A stretch of 64,000 bases of DNA from Liolophura sinensis (GCF_032854445.1 NC_088299.1:2021001-2085000), one strand, 5' to 3'; counted from the stretch's first letter, positions 1 through 12,690 are shown. Translations and numbers: made by a program. The notes: generated by a model not told the origin, from the sequence alone.

Positions 1-1651
1 TATTAACTTTAGTCTAGACTAAAGTGCCATTATTTTTTTTTAGTGTACCAAGGCTGGGTTTAAAGGATTAATGTCCAGATTGGTTATTTATTCAAGCCTG
101 TGTCTCTGTGTGAACCAGTGAGTGAGCTCCTAACAAATTGTTAACTGTGTACAACAACGCAATTACAACTGCGGCAATGCTAGCAGTATCTGACCGGCCA
201 TCCAGGACGATTAAATCCGAAAACAATCCAAAACCAATGGTGTTGTTTGAGTTAATCAAGAATTAATGACTGGGGTTGAAATACTGGTTGTTGATTAAAA
301 GTACTCATCAAAGGTGCGAAAACAAGTGAAACCTCTTTCAATACTGCTCAGGGTAGGTGAGAAAGCAATCTCACATAGTCATGATCCATCCCCAATTGCT
401 TTTTTCTCTCATCCAGATTACCAGGATTAGCAACACCGCTGAAAACAAAAGAGGATTAAATCCACCTTTCATAAGACCTGTTTGACGTGTTTGCGTAATT
501 CCGGCTATAGTATAACTAGGAAAAATAAATAGTTGTAAGAATTGTTTTTTTCAGTATTGCCTTGATTATATGCACAAAACTTAATTCTCGCGAACTGTTG
601 GCTCAAATTGATACGGCTGTACATTTGCTTCTGTGTAGCTAGAATCTATCTCGAAAGTGACATCGTTTTAATACAAATTCCCAGTTTATACAGGCCCGCT
701 AGACTTGGGTTGGTCATCTATGACGTCACCCGCGGAACTTTTCCGGGCGGCTGACTGGAGATCGGCTGGAGAAGTAAATCTATTGTTTTTTGGTGTATTT
801 AAAGGCAGAATTACGTTTCTCAGAGCCCTTCTGGTAACATACTGTTAAACAGGTTATAATCTTTATACTTAGGGCAAGTAGCTAAATCTGGACAATAATC
901 CGTTAAGGCTTCAGCCTGGCTTAACTTTTAGTACACTTTTGAACAACTGACCGCTGGACCTTAACGTCTTCTACAAGAATGAGATGTCTGTTAGTGATAA
1001 AACAGCTGTTTAATATAACTATTTCTTCTGTGTAACTCAGTTTTTTAATCTATGATTTTGCTTGGTATTGTCACAATATTATTTACATTCATTTATTTTA
1101 TTTTTTTATTAAACTTCTGAAAGCCTTCTCTTGTAATAGGTATGTCTGTATCTCACATTGGTATGGTCTATTGATATTTGACCCAACCACCTTTGTCTCA
1201 ACCAGCTTTTATTTTATTTTGTTGTGTGCTTTGTTCTTTTTAAGCAAAGTGTCCTGTCCCTACCGATTAACTATTATATAAATTGTTCAGGGCAAAGACT
1301 TAACTGTATGATACCAGAACGCTAACTGTTTAGACAATAGTCAGTGTAATATTGGTCAATTTCTCAATGTCATTGGGGTCATTTGAGTTATATTTTTGGA
1401 CAGGCCTCTCCTCAAACCCTTAAGCAGTTTTCATCAAACTGGTACCACAGTGGCATCGAGTAAAGGTGGTTGGACGTATCCCTACATTATCTTGTACTGC
1501 CATTGTGTAAGCGAAAAATTAGTGTGGCGTTACTATACCATCTCTACTATCATTACTATCTTATGGACAAGTGGCATTAAGTACATTCCGTTGTATGATC
1601 CAAAGCTTTGTATCCAGTATCCAAAATATATTTGTTTTTTCTTTTGTGCAG
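1..1651. other. Non-coding, probably ILKAP-like intron
   Basis: I found no exon with recognisable coding potential here. Because the terminal exon at 1652 needs upstream exons, most of this is probably intron. A CRE-type palindrome (tgacgtca) in a short GC-richer patch near 720-760 is the only regulatory-looking word seen; its relevance is unknown. Confidence 0.4.
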
Positions 1652-1789
1652 AAATGTGGTGATACAGCAGGAAGGGAAACTGATGCAAAGTTTCAGGCAG
1701 CCTGCAATAAACTTGTCTCTGAAGCTGTTTTAAGACTCAGTGCTGACAATGTCACTGTTATTTTAGTGCGAATCCAGAAGACAAGGTGA
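1652..1789 (+). CDS. ILKAP: ILKAP-like PP2C phosphatase, last coding exon
   Basis: This is the terminal exon of a PP2C-family Ser/Thr phosphatase. It follows a clear acceptor (pyrimidine tract then 'tgtgcag') and reads 45 residues in frame to TGA. The segment 'KFQAACNKLVSEAVLRLSAD' followed by NVTVILVRI is the conserved PP2C C-terminal block (helix, then the S-x-DNVTV strand). Within PP2Cs, the A-x-x-x-x-AACN-x-L wording fits integrin-linked kinase-associated phosphatase, a cytosolic Mg/Mn-dependent phosphatase that restrains ILK signalling. The catalytic aspartates are in upstream exons, which I did not find in the first 1.6 kb, so they should lie left of the window. A poly(A) signal follows about 100 nt after the stop. 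PP2C assignment is firm; the ILKAP subfamily call rests on this one exon. A processed fragment is unlikely given the intact acceptor. Confidence 0.7.
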   Translation, partial: KCGDTAGRETDAKFQAACNKLVSEAVLRLSADNVTVILVRIQKTR

Positions 1790-1886
1790 TGATTGTTTCA
1801 CTTGGAATCAAAGACGGTATCATCATTTGTGTCTCATATTTTGCCCATACCATTTTGTGTATAATGTATCAATAACGAACAGTAAT

Positions 1887-1892
1887 AATAAA
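1887..1892 (+). terminator. Poly(A) signal AATAAA
   Basis: AATAAA in an A-rich stretch about 100 nt after the stop of the ILKAP-like exon is the likely polyadenylation signal of that transcript. Confidence 0.5.
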
Positions 1893-2309
1893 AAAAAATC
1901 ACCTGTTTGAATTCATATTTACCGAAATAACTGCTTTGCTTGTGTATTTAATGGGAATCTGTTTGCAGGCATAATCTTTAATTCTCGCAGTTAGTGGGTG
2001 GGTGGTTGCAGGGGGGTTAGGATGCTTGTGTTTGAGTATCTTGAACAAATACCGTGCTAGATTATCGAAATTGTCGATTGTCTTGCTTTGAGCACAACAT
2101 CTTGACTGTTTGCGATGCCTCGCTGGGAGTACGTGACCACGTGGCAAGTAGCTCTAGTTGGGATACTGTAGTATTACATGAAGTTTTTTTGGTGAAAACT
2201 TGCCTCCCACTTATATGGCATTCACATTGAGCGCCAGTGGAGTAGTTACGTAACGTGTCAGTTATATCCAAATGGTCAGTGGTTAGTGGCAGAGTGTGAT
2301 AACACTCAC

Positions 2310-2406
2310 TTGAGAACACAGTGTAGTTGTGAGAGTGACAGTGATGAACAGCTCCAAATGTGTCGGAGTTATGGTAAATTTTAATGCCGGTGTGAACAGC
2401 GGCCAT
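2310..2406 (-). CDS. Possible first coding exon, unknown protein
   Basis: On the minus strand an ATG with A at -3 and G at +4 opens a frame (MAAVHTGIKIYHNSDTFGAV...) that runs to a good donor (tctcaa|gtgagt) after 32 codons. The segment is His-rich. I do not recognise it. A gene starting here would run leftward, antisense to the ILKAP-like exon, and I see no second exon. It may be a chance frame. Confidence 0.2.
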
Positions 2407-3492
2407 TATAAAGCATAGGTATAAAGGTAAATGTAACACGGTTTGTCAGTATTTGCCTGGCTTTAGCTAAAGTTCTTAGAATTAAGGTTTAACACGTGCA
2501 AACTGGCAATAGCTGCGGCATCCTCCGCTGTATAATTTTGTGTCGCCTTGCTCTAAGGCCTCTCGTTAATTGGTTCCGCTTATAGGAATTGTACTGCTTT
2601 GTGTTCGCAATATAGTCTTGTGCCTAATATTTTATAGTTTACCCTGGGGTTAGTTATCTATCTTAATCCCAGGTTTATCACCTCTATATATTACAGAGCC
2701 CACCAGAGCCCATACTCCCAGTTTTCCATCTCTGTTTTCTATGTTATCGTACGAACTTGTCCGGACAACATCTCTTAAAAGCTCTGACCGCTTTCCTAAA
2801 TTGAAGCTTCGGTAGAGGTGTAACATCAATGAGGGGGCGGCTGAGAGTGATTTTCACTCGTGTGAAACGGTAAAAACCCTGCAACCATCTTGGTTTCCGT
2901 GTCGTTAACTTTATCCATATATAAACAGGCGTGCAAATGTGGTGTAGAAATCATGCACACGATTGAGCTAAACTGTAGCCCATGACCAAGCTACCCATTT
3001 TCGTTTCATATGATTCTGAGAGTTCTGAGGTCATAGGTCCGTGTTTGGTTGGAAGGCATACAGGCTGAAATCATAATAGCAAAATGTAAGTTTCAGAAGC
3101 AACACTAATATTTTATGGCATTGTTTGCTTTGAAAATGCACTTTGTGGGGCGAAATCGTAGATCATTTACCGTATATGTACATGTATCTATATCCGCAGT
3201 GCGTATCATATTCCGACATTTAGGTCTATGCTTTCATTGGCCGAGCTATTTCGGTCTTGGCCCATCCTCTTTCACTCCTCTGGAGCACATTCCAGATAAA
3301 TCTTAAAGCAGTAAAACTGAGTAAAACAGTAAGGTATATATATATAGTCATGAGAAGGCTCGGCAAACCCATTGGTAATTGAACCTGTGTGGTTGAGTTC
3401 AGATGACCCTGTGTGGTTGAAGATAGCTTCAGGGTCACGTGGTCTAGGTAACAAAAGGCAATCAAATGTCAAGGGTATGCCATGTAGCCACA

Positions 3493-4491
3493 ATGGCGAT
3501 TTGGTGGGTTCGTCTTGCAGCTGGAGTTCTACTCTGTCTGGTACTATTTTGCGATTTGTCCACATCTTCGCCCGTCGACAAAAATGAAACGGGTAAGTGA
3601 GAGGCAATGCGTGTACGACTTTAGCGGCAATACACCTTGAATATACACAATACAGGTGAAGACATTTTGACTGATGTGAATATATATGCCAGTAACCATT
3701 TATATTTTGAATGTAAGTTGTCTTGCTGTTTATTGGACATTGGCGATGTTCATCTATTTATTATTATTTTTTTGACAAGTGGAGTATCTTGCACAGTCTA
3801 ACTGTTAAAGTGGTTTTATGTACGCATATGTGAAAACGTGAGGCCAGTAGTCTATGCGAAGAAACCATTTAATTGTATAATCCGTAAGGTGTATGTTGGT
3901 TTTATACGGATACATGTATCACATACAAGATATATTTTCTAATCCCCGAGTTAGTTTCAAAGCTTTACACAGAAGGCAAAATAAATTCATCGACGCCTAC
4001 AATGAGTCTACACTCAGGTCCATAAAGGACATAGGTCTAAATGTTTATGGGTTATAATACAAGACAGGTTGTAGCTGTACGGCCTATACGTAATAGGATT
4101 TAACTGGTACAGTACCCAGTCATCTGGTACAGGTATATATGGTTATCGGTAACGATATAAATTTAATCTCTTGAGGTGTTCTGTTTTATGTTCAGGAGAA
4201 ATACAGGTGACGTCACTTGCCTGTGTGAACGGCACAGATTGTGTGTGTTCGGAGACGTCCAAGTATCAATACGCCATCTGTTATGAAGGCTTTTGCGCAT
4301 GCTCCGTAAAACCTGAGCCCCACACTCCTTGTACAGATCATAACCTATGCTGGTGCTTACACGGTATCCCTATTTGTCACGAGGGCTTCTGTTATTGCTT
4401 ACCGGACTTTATTGTGTTGGAAGAAAATAAAGAATCAATAGGTAAAACTACAAACGAGCTACAATTAAGGGCAATTGACTATACAACATGA
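3493..4491 (+). CDS. Small secreted cysteine-rich protein, duplicated CX5CXC...CX4CXC motif
   Basis: Exon 1 (3493-3592) encodes a typical signal peptide: MAIWWVRLAAGVLLCLVLFC, followed by a polar S/T-rich stretch, ending at donor g|gtaagt in phase 1. Exon 2 starts at 4196 after 'ttatgttcag' in the same phase and reads GEIQVTSLACVNGTDC.... It holds twelve cysteines in two repeats: C-x5-C-x-C-x10-C-x4-C-x-C and C-x5-C-x-C-x6-C-x4-C-x-C. Both repeats contain an EGFC.C turn. Without further splicing it ends at TGA 4491 (131 residues). Alternatively exon 2 stops at 4441 (ata g|gtaaaa, phase 1) and joins an in-phase exon at 4657-4856 (acceptor ttttctgctag), giving 181 residues with a hydrophobic C-terminus that could be a GPI signal or membrane tail. 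I do not recognise a family; the spacing recalls EB-type modules. An extracellular role (defence, shell matrix or ligand) is conjecture. Confidence 0.6.
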
Positions 4492-4859
4492 GTAACGTGT
4501 TCGATGTTTCATGAAACTGTAGACAGAAGAATGTGTTGTCGTTTCATTTACATGTAGGCTACAACTCGTGTACATTATACAAAAATGCATGTACTTTTAA
4601 ATTTTGTTTGTTTTATTTTAAAATTTCAATTTGAAAAGGTTTTTGTTTTCTGCTAGCTTCGATCGTGTGTGAAACCTCGGCACAGTCAGTACTATATATA
4701 TCTAATGAACTAAATGTACGTGCAGATGGAACCATCATTTCCCCCTCAGTTAAAACAATTACTGAAACACTTAGCGGCTGGTATAATATTGATATAGGGT
4801 TCAACAGTGCTTTTCTTCACTTTGTTACACTTCTGGTTTTCAGGACTGTGAAATGAGAA

Positions 4860-7800
4860 ATGAGCCGACAATGAATGGGCAGTGTAGTCATCCGTGTGCT
4901 GTGTGGAGGGATGTCAGTGTAGGCCTATTTGGTATTCCTAAACGAGGATCGTGAAGACAGACGAACGGATTGCTGAACCCATGCCATCGGCAAGTTCCGC
5001 AATGTGATCTACGAAGGGATACATTGAAACCAATATATCCCTCGTGTTGCCGAATAGAAGACCCAGCCCAAATGTAAACTGGAACTTACCACGCAAGCTT
5101 GTTTTATTTCAAAGTCATGTTAATCCACGCAGACAAAGGTTATATTTCTGTCTTCTCTGTTTTGTACTCAAAACCATGAAAATGCTCTAGCTTGTGTTTG
5201 ACTTGTTTTTTGTATACTGGTATATCCACTTTTGCAGACAGTTCTATATATTTATTGGTGGGACAGAGATACCATGTACATAGATGCAAGTACGTAACAA
5301 TTGTGATTTGACTTCTTTTGCTCTCGTGCAGTTTTATTGACACAGTTTAACCAAGATGGCCCCTGTGGCTATTTGAATGTATTGTTTTAGCCATATACAT
5401 GTACATATCGATCCCAGCAGTCCTCACCCCGATACCACCTTCCAAGTTTCGTGACAATTGGTCAAAGCGTTTTCAAATTTCTGTCTGGTTGAAGTTCAAC
5501 GACTTGAAGCAAAAGATGGTCGTTACGACTATATGGTTGTAGGCTTGTTTAAACCTTAAAATCAACCGTAGCAGCCACTCATTGATGTATATATACCCAT
5601 ACTTGCATGTTTTTTTTACGTCGTGCCTTCCTTTAATGTCATACATGTACCATGCACTGTGCAAGCTTGAAAACAAAGTATTATTGTTACGAATGGGAAA
5701 CAAATATTGCCGCTGCGGCCCCCCAAAAAAGGATAAAAATCCGTAAGTAGCCAATATAAATATTCAGTATACTTCTCATAATTTCCAAAGAAATTAGATT
5801 TTTATTTAGTGATAGAAATGATGAATTGCAAATAAATTCCGAAAAACTTACTGTATTACGCGAATCTATGACCTCTCTTTGGCATCATACAACAATCACT
5901 AGTTTGAAGGTAATCAGTTAAATTCCCAAGATTTGATGTGCACAAAAGAAATTCAATGACCGGAAAGAAAACGTCTTTATTGTTTTATACATAACTGAAA
6001 AAACTCTCCCAACAGTTCTCTCAATGATGTCATACCACTGTTCAAGTTTCAAGTTTCATAAAAGTCTGAGTACTGGAAAGCCACTGTGGCCATATTCTGC
6101 AAGACGGCCCGGAAGCTAGAGACCACATGATCTCTTTAGTAACAGACATCGTGGGTGAAGAAAATTGTAGCCTACTCCCAACGTAATAGCACAGGAAAAT
6201 GCCAGTTTTTGTATCGCTGTCAGCGATAATGTATTCCTTGGGTTTGTATAATTTTTAGTTATCCAGATAGTACGACCTTATCGGTAGAGCTTGAGTGATG
6301 TTTTTCGTACAATCTAGCATTACTGGTGACTGGTAGAGCGACAAAGGTGGGTCTTTTCCCCTATGCGTCAACATAGGGCGGCCATTTTGTTTTCGCCACG
6401 CCAGAGTGATAACGTTATCTCCAAAATCAGGGCCGTCTTACTGAATTGTTTAACCCTCCCTTCAAATCCATCTCAGCCGCAATCTTGTTGATGTCATCAA
6501 TAACATTGTACAAGTTGGACACAATCAGATACGGTGTTCTTGAGTTATTGTCCGGACAAAAATCATTTTCGGAAAAAAACTTTCAGGTTAGTTTTTGAGT
6601 CATTTTTTTAAAATTTTGGGGCCTTTGTCGTAAAAAATGATCGGGTGTCTAAGCCTGATTTTAGATAAGTTCGCTGGGGGTGGTAAAGTGATTACTCTGG
6701 ATTCTACGATGAAAGTCGGGAGTTATATTAGTTATTTGAAAGTCATACCAACGACATGAAACGCGCCCTGTCGCATTAGTACATCAATAGTGATTCAGCC
6801 GCGCAGTTCTTAGTCTCTTTTCAAATATTCTGAATCTGCCGTCGTAAGCTTGGATGAGCAGTCATTCAACTTCAGTATGCGAATGTTGTGGGATGCAATA
6901 TAAAATTATTCTACTTATTTGAGAGTTATGACAAATCAGATTATGACATATACCGCTTTAGGAGAAAACTGGAGAAATTTTTAATTTTGGTAGTAGGTGC
7001 GACACCGTGCATTCACTCACATTAATCCTGTTTGATACTTAACGTGCTGAGTGAAGGTGGTTAAACAACTGACTCAATCAGGATTATCTCCCATGAATAT
7101 GGAGACATCGGTACTATATTTGGATTCGATATTACAATATTCCCTGGACTAATAAGTTTACCACTTTCATATGGGACGCGCGAGATTCTCGTATGAAATG
7201 AAGGTTCTCCAAAACAGTTTTTCAGCGAATCAGGTGATGGCAATTTACGATAAAGAGAAAGAAAAAATTACCAAATAACCAGGACTTGTAAGGTGCTGCA
7301 TGGGTCCATTGTATAATGAAAGGCACAGAGAAGTGTCCCATAGAGTCTCAAAAGACAACATCAAGTTCATTGTAAATCAGTCTAAGGGCATTGGTTATTG
7401 TCCACTGCTGAATTCCCGGATAGTTTCCAGGATTCTCGGTTTTGTGAGAATGCATGTATGGATTAAATCCCAGATTTTCCCCAGATTTCTGACACTGGAT
7501 TCCTGATTTCCTGGAGCTGGATTCCACTAAAAGTTAAACTGTTTTGGAGTTCTTCAACAACGTTCACCATTCCTGTGGCCCTCATCCTACAAGAATTTTC
7601 ACACTGTTATCAAAATATCTACTTACTACCACGATGCTTATTAACAAGAGCTCGGTGTTGATTCCAGGCACATACCAATGCCGTCTGCAAAAGCATAGAT
7701 ATCAGCCTATTTATAGGTTTCCACAAGATGTATAAGTGAAACCAGTCATCCAAAATCGGATGTTCTAATCGGTCAGAATAGCAGTTTTTACAGGCTGTAA

Positions 7801-9520
7801 ACACAGATGATGAATGTTGGAAACTTCCTTATTTTCATTCATATCACTTTAGGAGGCTATGAGAATTTTCACCTAAAGTAAGTAAATGATAAAATCTTTT
7901 TCAAACGATGGAGGGAAAATCCATGTCCGATTTCTACAACCTAGATGCCCCAGTTCTATACCAACTAATATAAACCATAGACAAAGTCGCTTGTAAACAC
8001 ACTTGTGATTTTTTAAGTTGAGCTTTTAATGAGGTTAAACACACAAGGTACAGAGGTTTCTATAGAAACATATAATTTTTATGAGATTTCGACATTAATG
8101 ACCCTACAGTTTGAAAGCTGTATTAACAAATTAATCTAAATTTAGCGGAAGTCCGAAAACTAACTGCGTTCGTTCAGTACAAAGATAACTGAAAATGTAT
8201 TCAAAACCTCATGCGAGATTAAACGGCATATACTAGCTAAAAACATAATATTGTGAACAGGATTGTGAAAATACTTCTTGAAAATTAAGAGAAATAATAA
8301 CTTCATGAACATACTGACAAGTGACACAAAAAACACTTCCCATAACAAATTTACTCTCTCTAATGCTACTGCATTACAGTTATAGAATGGTAATAAGGTA
8401 AAGTAACGAAGCAGTCTATGGGAATGCCAAGGGTTAATACCTTCATAAACAATATTCATCTATCCCGTATTTAAGGAAAACTTTTGAAAGCATCCAACAG
8501 CGTTTCCAAAGCTTCAGAAGTAATATACAACCATGCACAAGTTTGCAGCATCAAACAGCTTTTATATGCAATCCTCAACTTTAACACCCTCGTGTGGGGT
8601 AAATATTCCTGAGCTGGTGCAGTGTAATCCAAACCTAAATTATAAGTACATTATTGATACATTCCAGAAAACCACTGACATGGCACCGCTACAATCGTAT
8701 GTTTTGTTTATTTTTTTCGTTTTTCTTTTTTGTGTGTGCAATACTTGTATCTCGAGCCACAATTGAGTGAAACAGATAAATGAAAAAAAAAACAAAAAAA
8801 AAAAAACAAAAACAGAAAAAAAACCAGAAAAATATACATACATTATATGTCACGGCCCTTCAGGTGTTTTACATGCATCGATAAAAGTTTAAAAAGGATA
8901 TCTTGTAGATAACAAAGAACTGACTTTCCTATCCTAGCAAACTATACAAAAACATGTTACCGGAATCAAATATACGCATCTACAGATTAAAAAAAACTAG
9001 AGGCTACATCTATAAATATTAAACTACGTGTACCATTAATAAACAGAAGAATACAACAGTTCACAAACACTTCTCACATATACATTCCTAAAATTATGGG
9101 TATTCCCTGCTGGAGAAATTTATGTCAGCACTTCTTTTAAGAGCAAAGTTATTTCAACCACAACCCAGAACTAGACAATTATTCTAGCACAGTTATCATT
9201 TATAGTAATAAAAGGTATAATCTCGTATACGGCGAAACACTGACAACTATGCAGGACAAAGAATATATCGGTGCCATAATCGTGTAGTTCGCAGAAAAAA
9301 GAATGAATCGTATTTTCAATACTATATTTGATTAGAAATACATGCAAACGCATGATTCATGCTACGTGAAATACCGGAAAAACTCATAAAGTTATGATTA
9401 AGAAGCACAAAAGATGTATCAAGTTTCAATTCAACATCACGAAGCTTCTGACAAAAGATCGGGAAAATGTTGTTAACATTGGACAAACACTGCCATAGCT
9501 TTCTGCACACATAGAAGACG
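4860..9520. other. Gene-free AT-rich stretch
   Basis: I found no convincing exon, RNA gene or full repeat element here. Only short AT-rich open frames lacking splice context occur. Low-complexity A/CAA-rich DNA lies at about 8780-8825. Confidence 0.5.
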
Positions 9521-9524
9521 ACAA

Positions 9525-10260
9525 CGACCCGGGCTTCATTCTATTAGGGCAAATTTACTGGTAAAATTTAGCTGTGGCGGCAGCCAGTGAACAACCATGT
9601 CACCTGTAGCCGTTCAGGTTTGGAGGCAGGACAAAGTTGATTTTATCATCTTTAATGGTTACAACAAAAACGGATACCATCCAGTGTGTTGGCATATACA
9701 TTTTACCATGAAGAGTTGTAGAGAGACAGACGGACTGAAGGTCGCGCCTGGCCATGAGTCCTATGTAGACCCATAGAGAGAAGTGTGGATAATCTCTTTT
9801 ACGCCTAATAAACTGCAATTAACATCACTGCATTTTGTTTTTTACGTAATTCTTCCTAATATTTATGCATTTACATGAACAGATGGAATAAAACCCTGAC
9901 TGTAGTAAATTGACAAGAGGCCGTATTTCACCAGTTACGTTTGACCATTTGCCAACTATCACACTTTTGTAACTGCTCTGTTTTTTTCTCTCTGTATGCT
10001 GTACGACTTAATTATATTAAAGAGGGCTCTATCCACAACGGATGCATCAGTTCGTATCATGCGAGACTACACCACTGCGGTTCCCGGGACACGAAGGGGT
10101 CTGAACAACAGCCAAGGTTCCGCTGGTATGTTTCACTCGGACGGGAGGGCTGTCCTAACCCAGGTCGAGAACTTCCATGACTGGAAGAACTTCTGTAGAA
10201 TTGTTAATACAGTTAATACAGCGAGGGAACAGTTCGGTGAGAATGATTATGACTGAATAA
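9525..10260 (+). pseudogene. Decayed peptidase paralogue, copy A
   Basis: This is a broken copy of the last exon of the intact gene ending at 23294. Recognisable blocks are the S-Q-stop-TTMS segment at 9582-9605, WRQDKVDFIIFNG (intact: WEQDELDFILFSG) at about 9620, HFTMKSCRETDGL (intact: HFIMEGCAETDGL) at about 9700, and near 10020-10190 a TTD...DYTTAVPGTRRG... and GMFHSDGRAVLTQVEN stretch matching the intact C-terminus. The codon aligned with the predicted catalytic Cys is TGA at 9588-9590. An in-frame TAG follows about 64 codons later, the middle is shortened, and the DSHSR block is lost. It is the longest and most divergent of the five local copies. Confidence 0.7.
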
Positions 10261-10299
10261 ATATTACTGTTTACTTTATGTTACTACTAGTCACTAAAA

Positions 10300-10680
10300 A
10301 AGCCACGTTGAGCACCATTCTCCCCCGTGGCCTGCCATATCTGTTCGAGCATTATTCCATCAGATCTCACCTGCCTGGTATAGCGTAGTCAACCGCAAGT
10401 GCACAACTATGTCACTGGTGGCCGTGACGCTGTCTACCATTAAGTTCACTGAGACTAAGACTGAGACTGAGTTGGCCAAAAGCAGTTGCTGTTTTTGGCA
10501 GTTTCTTATTTTGCTACAAGGCGACGACATTGTGCACTGCGGATGTCCAAGACCCAGAATGGGGTCAGCCACAGCCGTGGACACGGAGGGATGTTTCATT
10601 CCGATTGGCGGGCTGTCCTAACTCAGGACGAGAACCTTCGTGACCTGGAAGAACTTCTTCGACTGCAGTTAATACAGTAA
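10300..10680 (+). pseudogene. Decayed peptidase paralogue, copy B
   Basis: It begins with the 'gagcaccattctccc' block of the intact last exon and keeps the catalytic-Cys neighbourhood (K-CTTMSLVAVTLSTIK; intact S-Q-C...). It then jumps over the central domain through a segment absent from the intact gene, and resumes at D-P-E-W-G...SHSRG.GGMFHS....AVLTQDENLRDLEELLRLQLIQ before a TAA. The middle of the domain is missing and the two ends are in different frames, so it cannot make the enzyme. Confidence 0.7.
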
Positions 10681-10884
10681 AAATACTTGACTTTATGTCT
10701 GAATAATATGTACGTCTGTATGTGTTTAAGTACTTCTATATGTGTCTAAAGTACTAAGACGTTATTTATTTGAATGTTGTGTTACGCTGTACTTATAGCA
10801 CTAAACAATTCTACTAATCATAAAAAATCATTTACTTTGTACACATGAACTGGTCAGTAGTGGTAATTTACTTCATATGATGTA

Positions 10885-12040
10885 TAATGTTTCAGCACTG
10901 AGAAGTTTCCCAGTCCTCTCTCCGAGGTTTTGTGTGGCTTACTGCACCCCCCTCCCCCCCCCCCCCCCCGCCTCATCCTCTGCCTTTTGTTTTCCTGGTT
11001 AAACCTGCTGTAAACGCCTACAGAGAGACGTCGACAAAAAGCGAGCGGGGAACACGGAATGAGATCGTCACTAGAGGCTGGGCGAATAACATGTCCAAGA
11101 CACTGTGACAGTTGTGTTAGAACCAGATACATGGGATTATTTAACGTAAGGTACAGCATTGTTTAAATATAAAATGAAATTTGCCAGAGGTAAAAATTAC
11201 TTCACTCAAAAGTATGCATGTTTTACAGTGCTAAAACTTTCGAATGGTCTATTACGCTATACTTACAGTACTAAACAATTCTACAGAATTTTCAGGGTTC
11301 AAAGTATGTGCACCCAGTGTTTAACCCAAACTACATGTATTTCTTTTACTGATATGGGCCAGCTATAGTAAAAGAAATTTAAGGTGATTCTGATGGAAAA
11401 GATTCTCTTTCCCGCTTTAATTTTCAAAACAGAGGGGTTAATTAATGTACATCATTAGACTACATTCTGTACCTGGACCCTCTTAACAAAGAGCTAGATA
11501 TTAAGATATAACCTATATAAGTGATCTGCTCATCTTATTGAAATTCCCAGATGTAGAATGATAACGATTTATTTTATTTTTCTTCTTACACCTGTCTGTT
11601 AAGTCACCTGGAGCACCATTCTCCCTCCTGGCCTGTTCTATCATCTGTTCGAGCCTCACTCCCTCCATCAGGGCTCATCCGCCTGGTTAAATTCTAGCTG
11701 AGTTGGCAGCCGGTGCACAACCATGTCACTGGTGGCCGTGACGCTGTCTACCATTAAGTCCACTGAGACTTCCAACTGGAGAACGCCAAAGCAGTTGCTG
11801 TGTTTGGCAGTTTCTTCTTTGGCTACAGTGCGGCGACAGTGCGTGTTGGAAGGGTGCTGAAACACCTCCAAGTGATGTAAACCTCCATAAGTGGCCGAAA
11901 GACGACACAGTTGCGGGTTTGGAGGAGGTTTGTCGAGTCGATTTAAACCTTGAATCAGGATAAACTTGGCTTCGTTCTCTATACTAGTGAAGAGAAGTTT
12001 ACAAGAGAAATAGGAAGGGGGAATCGCAAGGCACAGCCTT
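10885..12040 (+). pseudogene. Decayed peptidase paralogue, copy C
   Basis: It keeps the two-exon layout of the intact gene: the penultimate exon (from 'gtttcagcactgagaag', about 10888) interrupted by a run of roughly 20 C, then intron sequence homologous to the intact intron (about 11350-11470), then the start of the last exon (about 11590-11770) with RCTTMSLVAVTLSTIKSTET. After this it leaves homology and enters a segment shared only with copies D and E. The retained intron shows that the copy arose by DNA duplication, not from a processed mRNA. Confidence 0.7.
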
Positions 12041-12261
12041 GTTTGAATATAAAATGGAATTTGTCAGAGGTAAAAACACCTGGCTTATATCACTTGATAA
12101 TATGTATATGTGTTAAAGAGTACTAAAACGATTTCTTTGTTTCAATGGTGTTTTACCCATAGTGCTAAACAGTTCTACTTAATCATAAAATACTATTTAC
12201 TTTGTTTGAATTTGTCAGTCCTAGTACTTTACTTTCTTATGATATTTCATTATTTTCTTAT

Positions 12262-12690
12262 AATGTTTCAGCGCTGAGAAGTTTCTCGGTCCTCCCTCCG
12301 GCCCACAGGCAGAGTATCTCTCCGAGAAATGCGCGGCTTGCTGTCCCTCTCTTCTATGCTCATTGTTAAACCTGCTGTAAACACCTACAGTGATACAAGT
12401 GCCAGAAAGCGAGCAGGGAACAAGGAAGGAGACTGTTGGCAGATAAATGAGACTCGGCTGAAAACCTGTGCAAATCCGTGTCATTGGTGGCTGTGACCCT
12501 GTCTACCATTAAGCCCAATGAGACATACATTTGGAGTAGGCCAATCATTTGCTGTTTCTGGTAACGATTGATCAAGCCGATTTAAACCTTCAATCAGTCT
12601 ATATCAGTGAAGAAATCCACATTTCTCAGTGGAGAGAGGCTTACAAGGAATATGGGGAGATGGAATCGCAACGTACAGCTTTGTTTGAAA
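12262..12690 (+). pseudogene. Decayed peptidase paralogue, copy D
   Basis: The penultimate-exon homologue (from 'gtttcagcgctgagaag', 12267) runs to about 12445 and is fused by deletion directly to the Cys region (CKSVSLVAVTLSTIK, about 12470-12515). The same non-homologous 3' segment as in copies C and E follows. The intron and the first part of the last exon are gone. Confidence 0.65.

Noticed and set aside
2062-2439. Full 125-codon minus-strand frame as one protein
   Set aside because: Composition changes after the donor-like site at 2309; at most the first part is an exon.
8640-8843. Phe-rich minus-strand frame
   Set aside because: Translation of an A-rich low-complexity tract.
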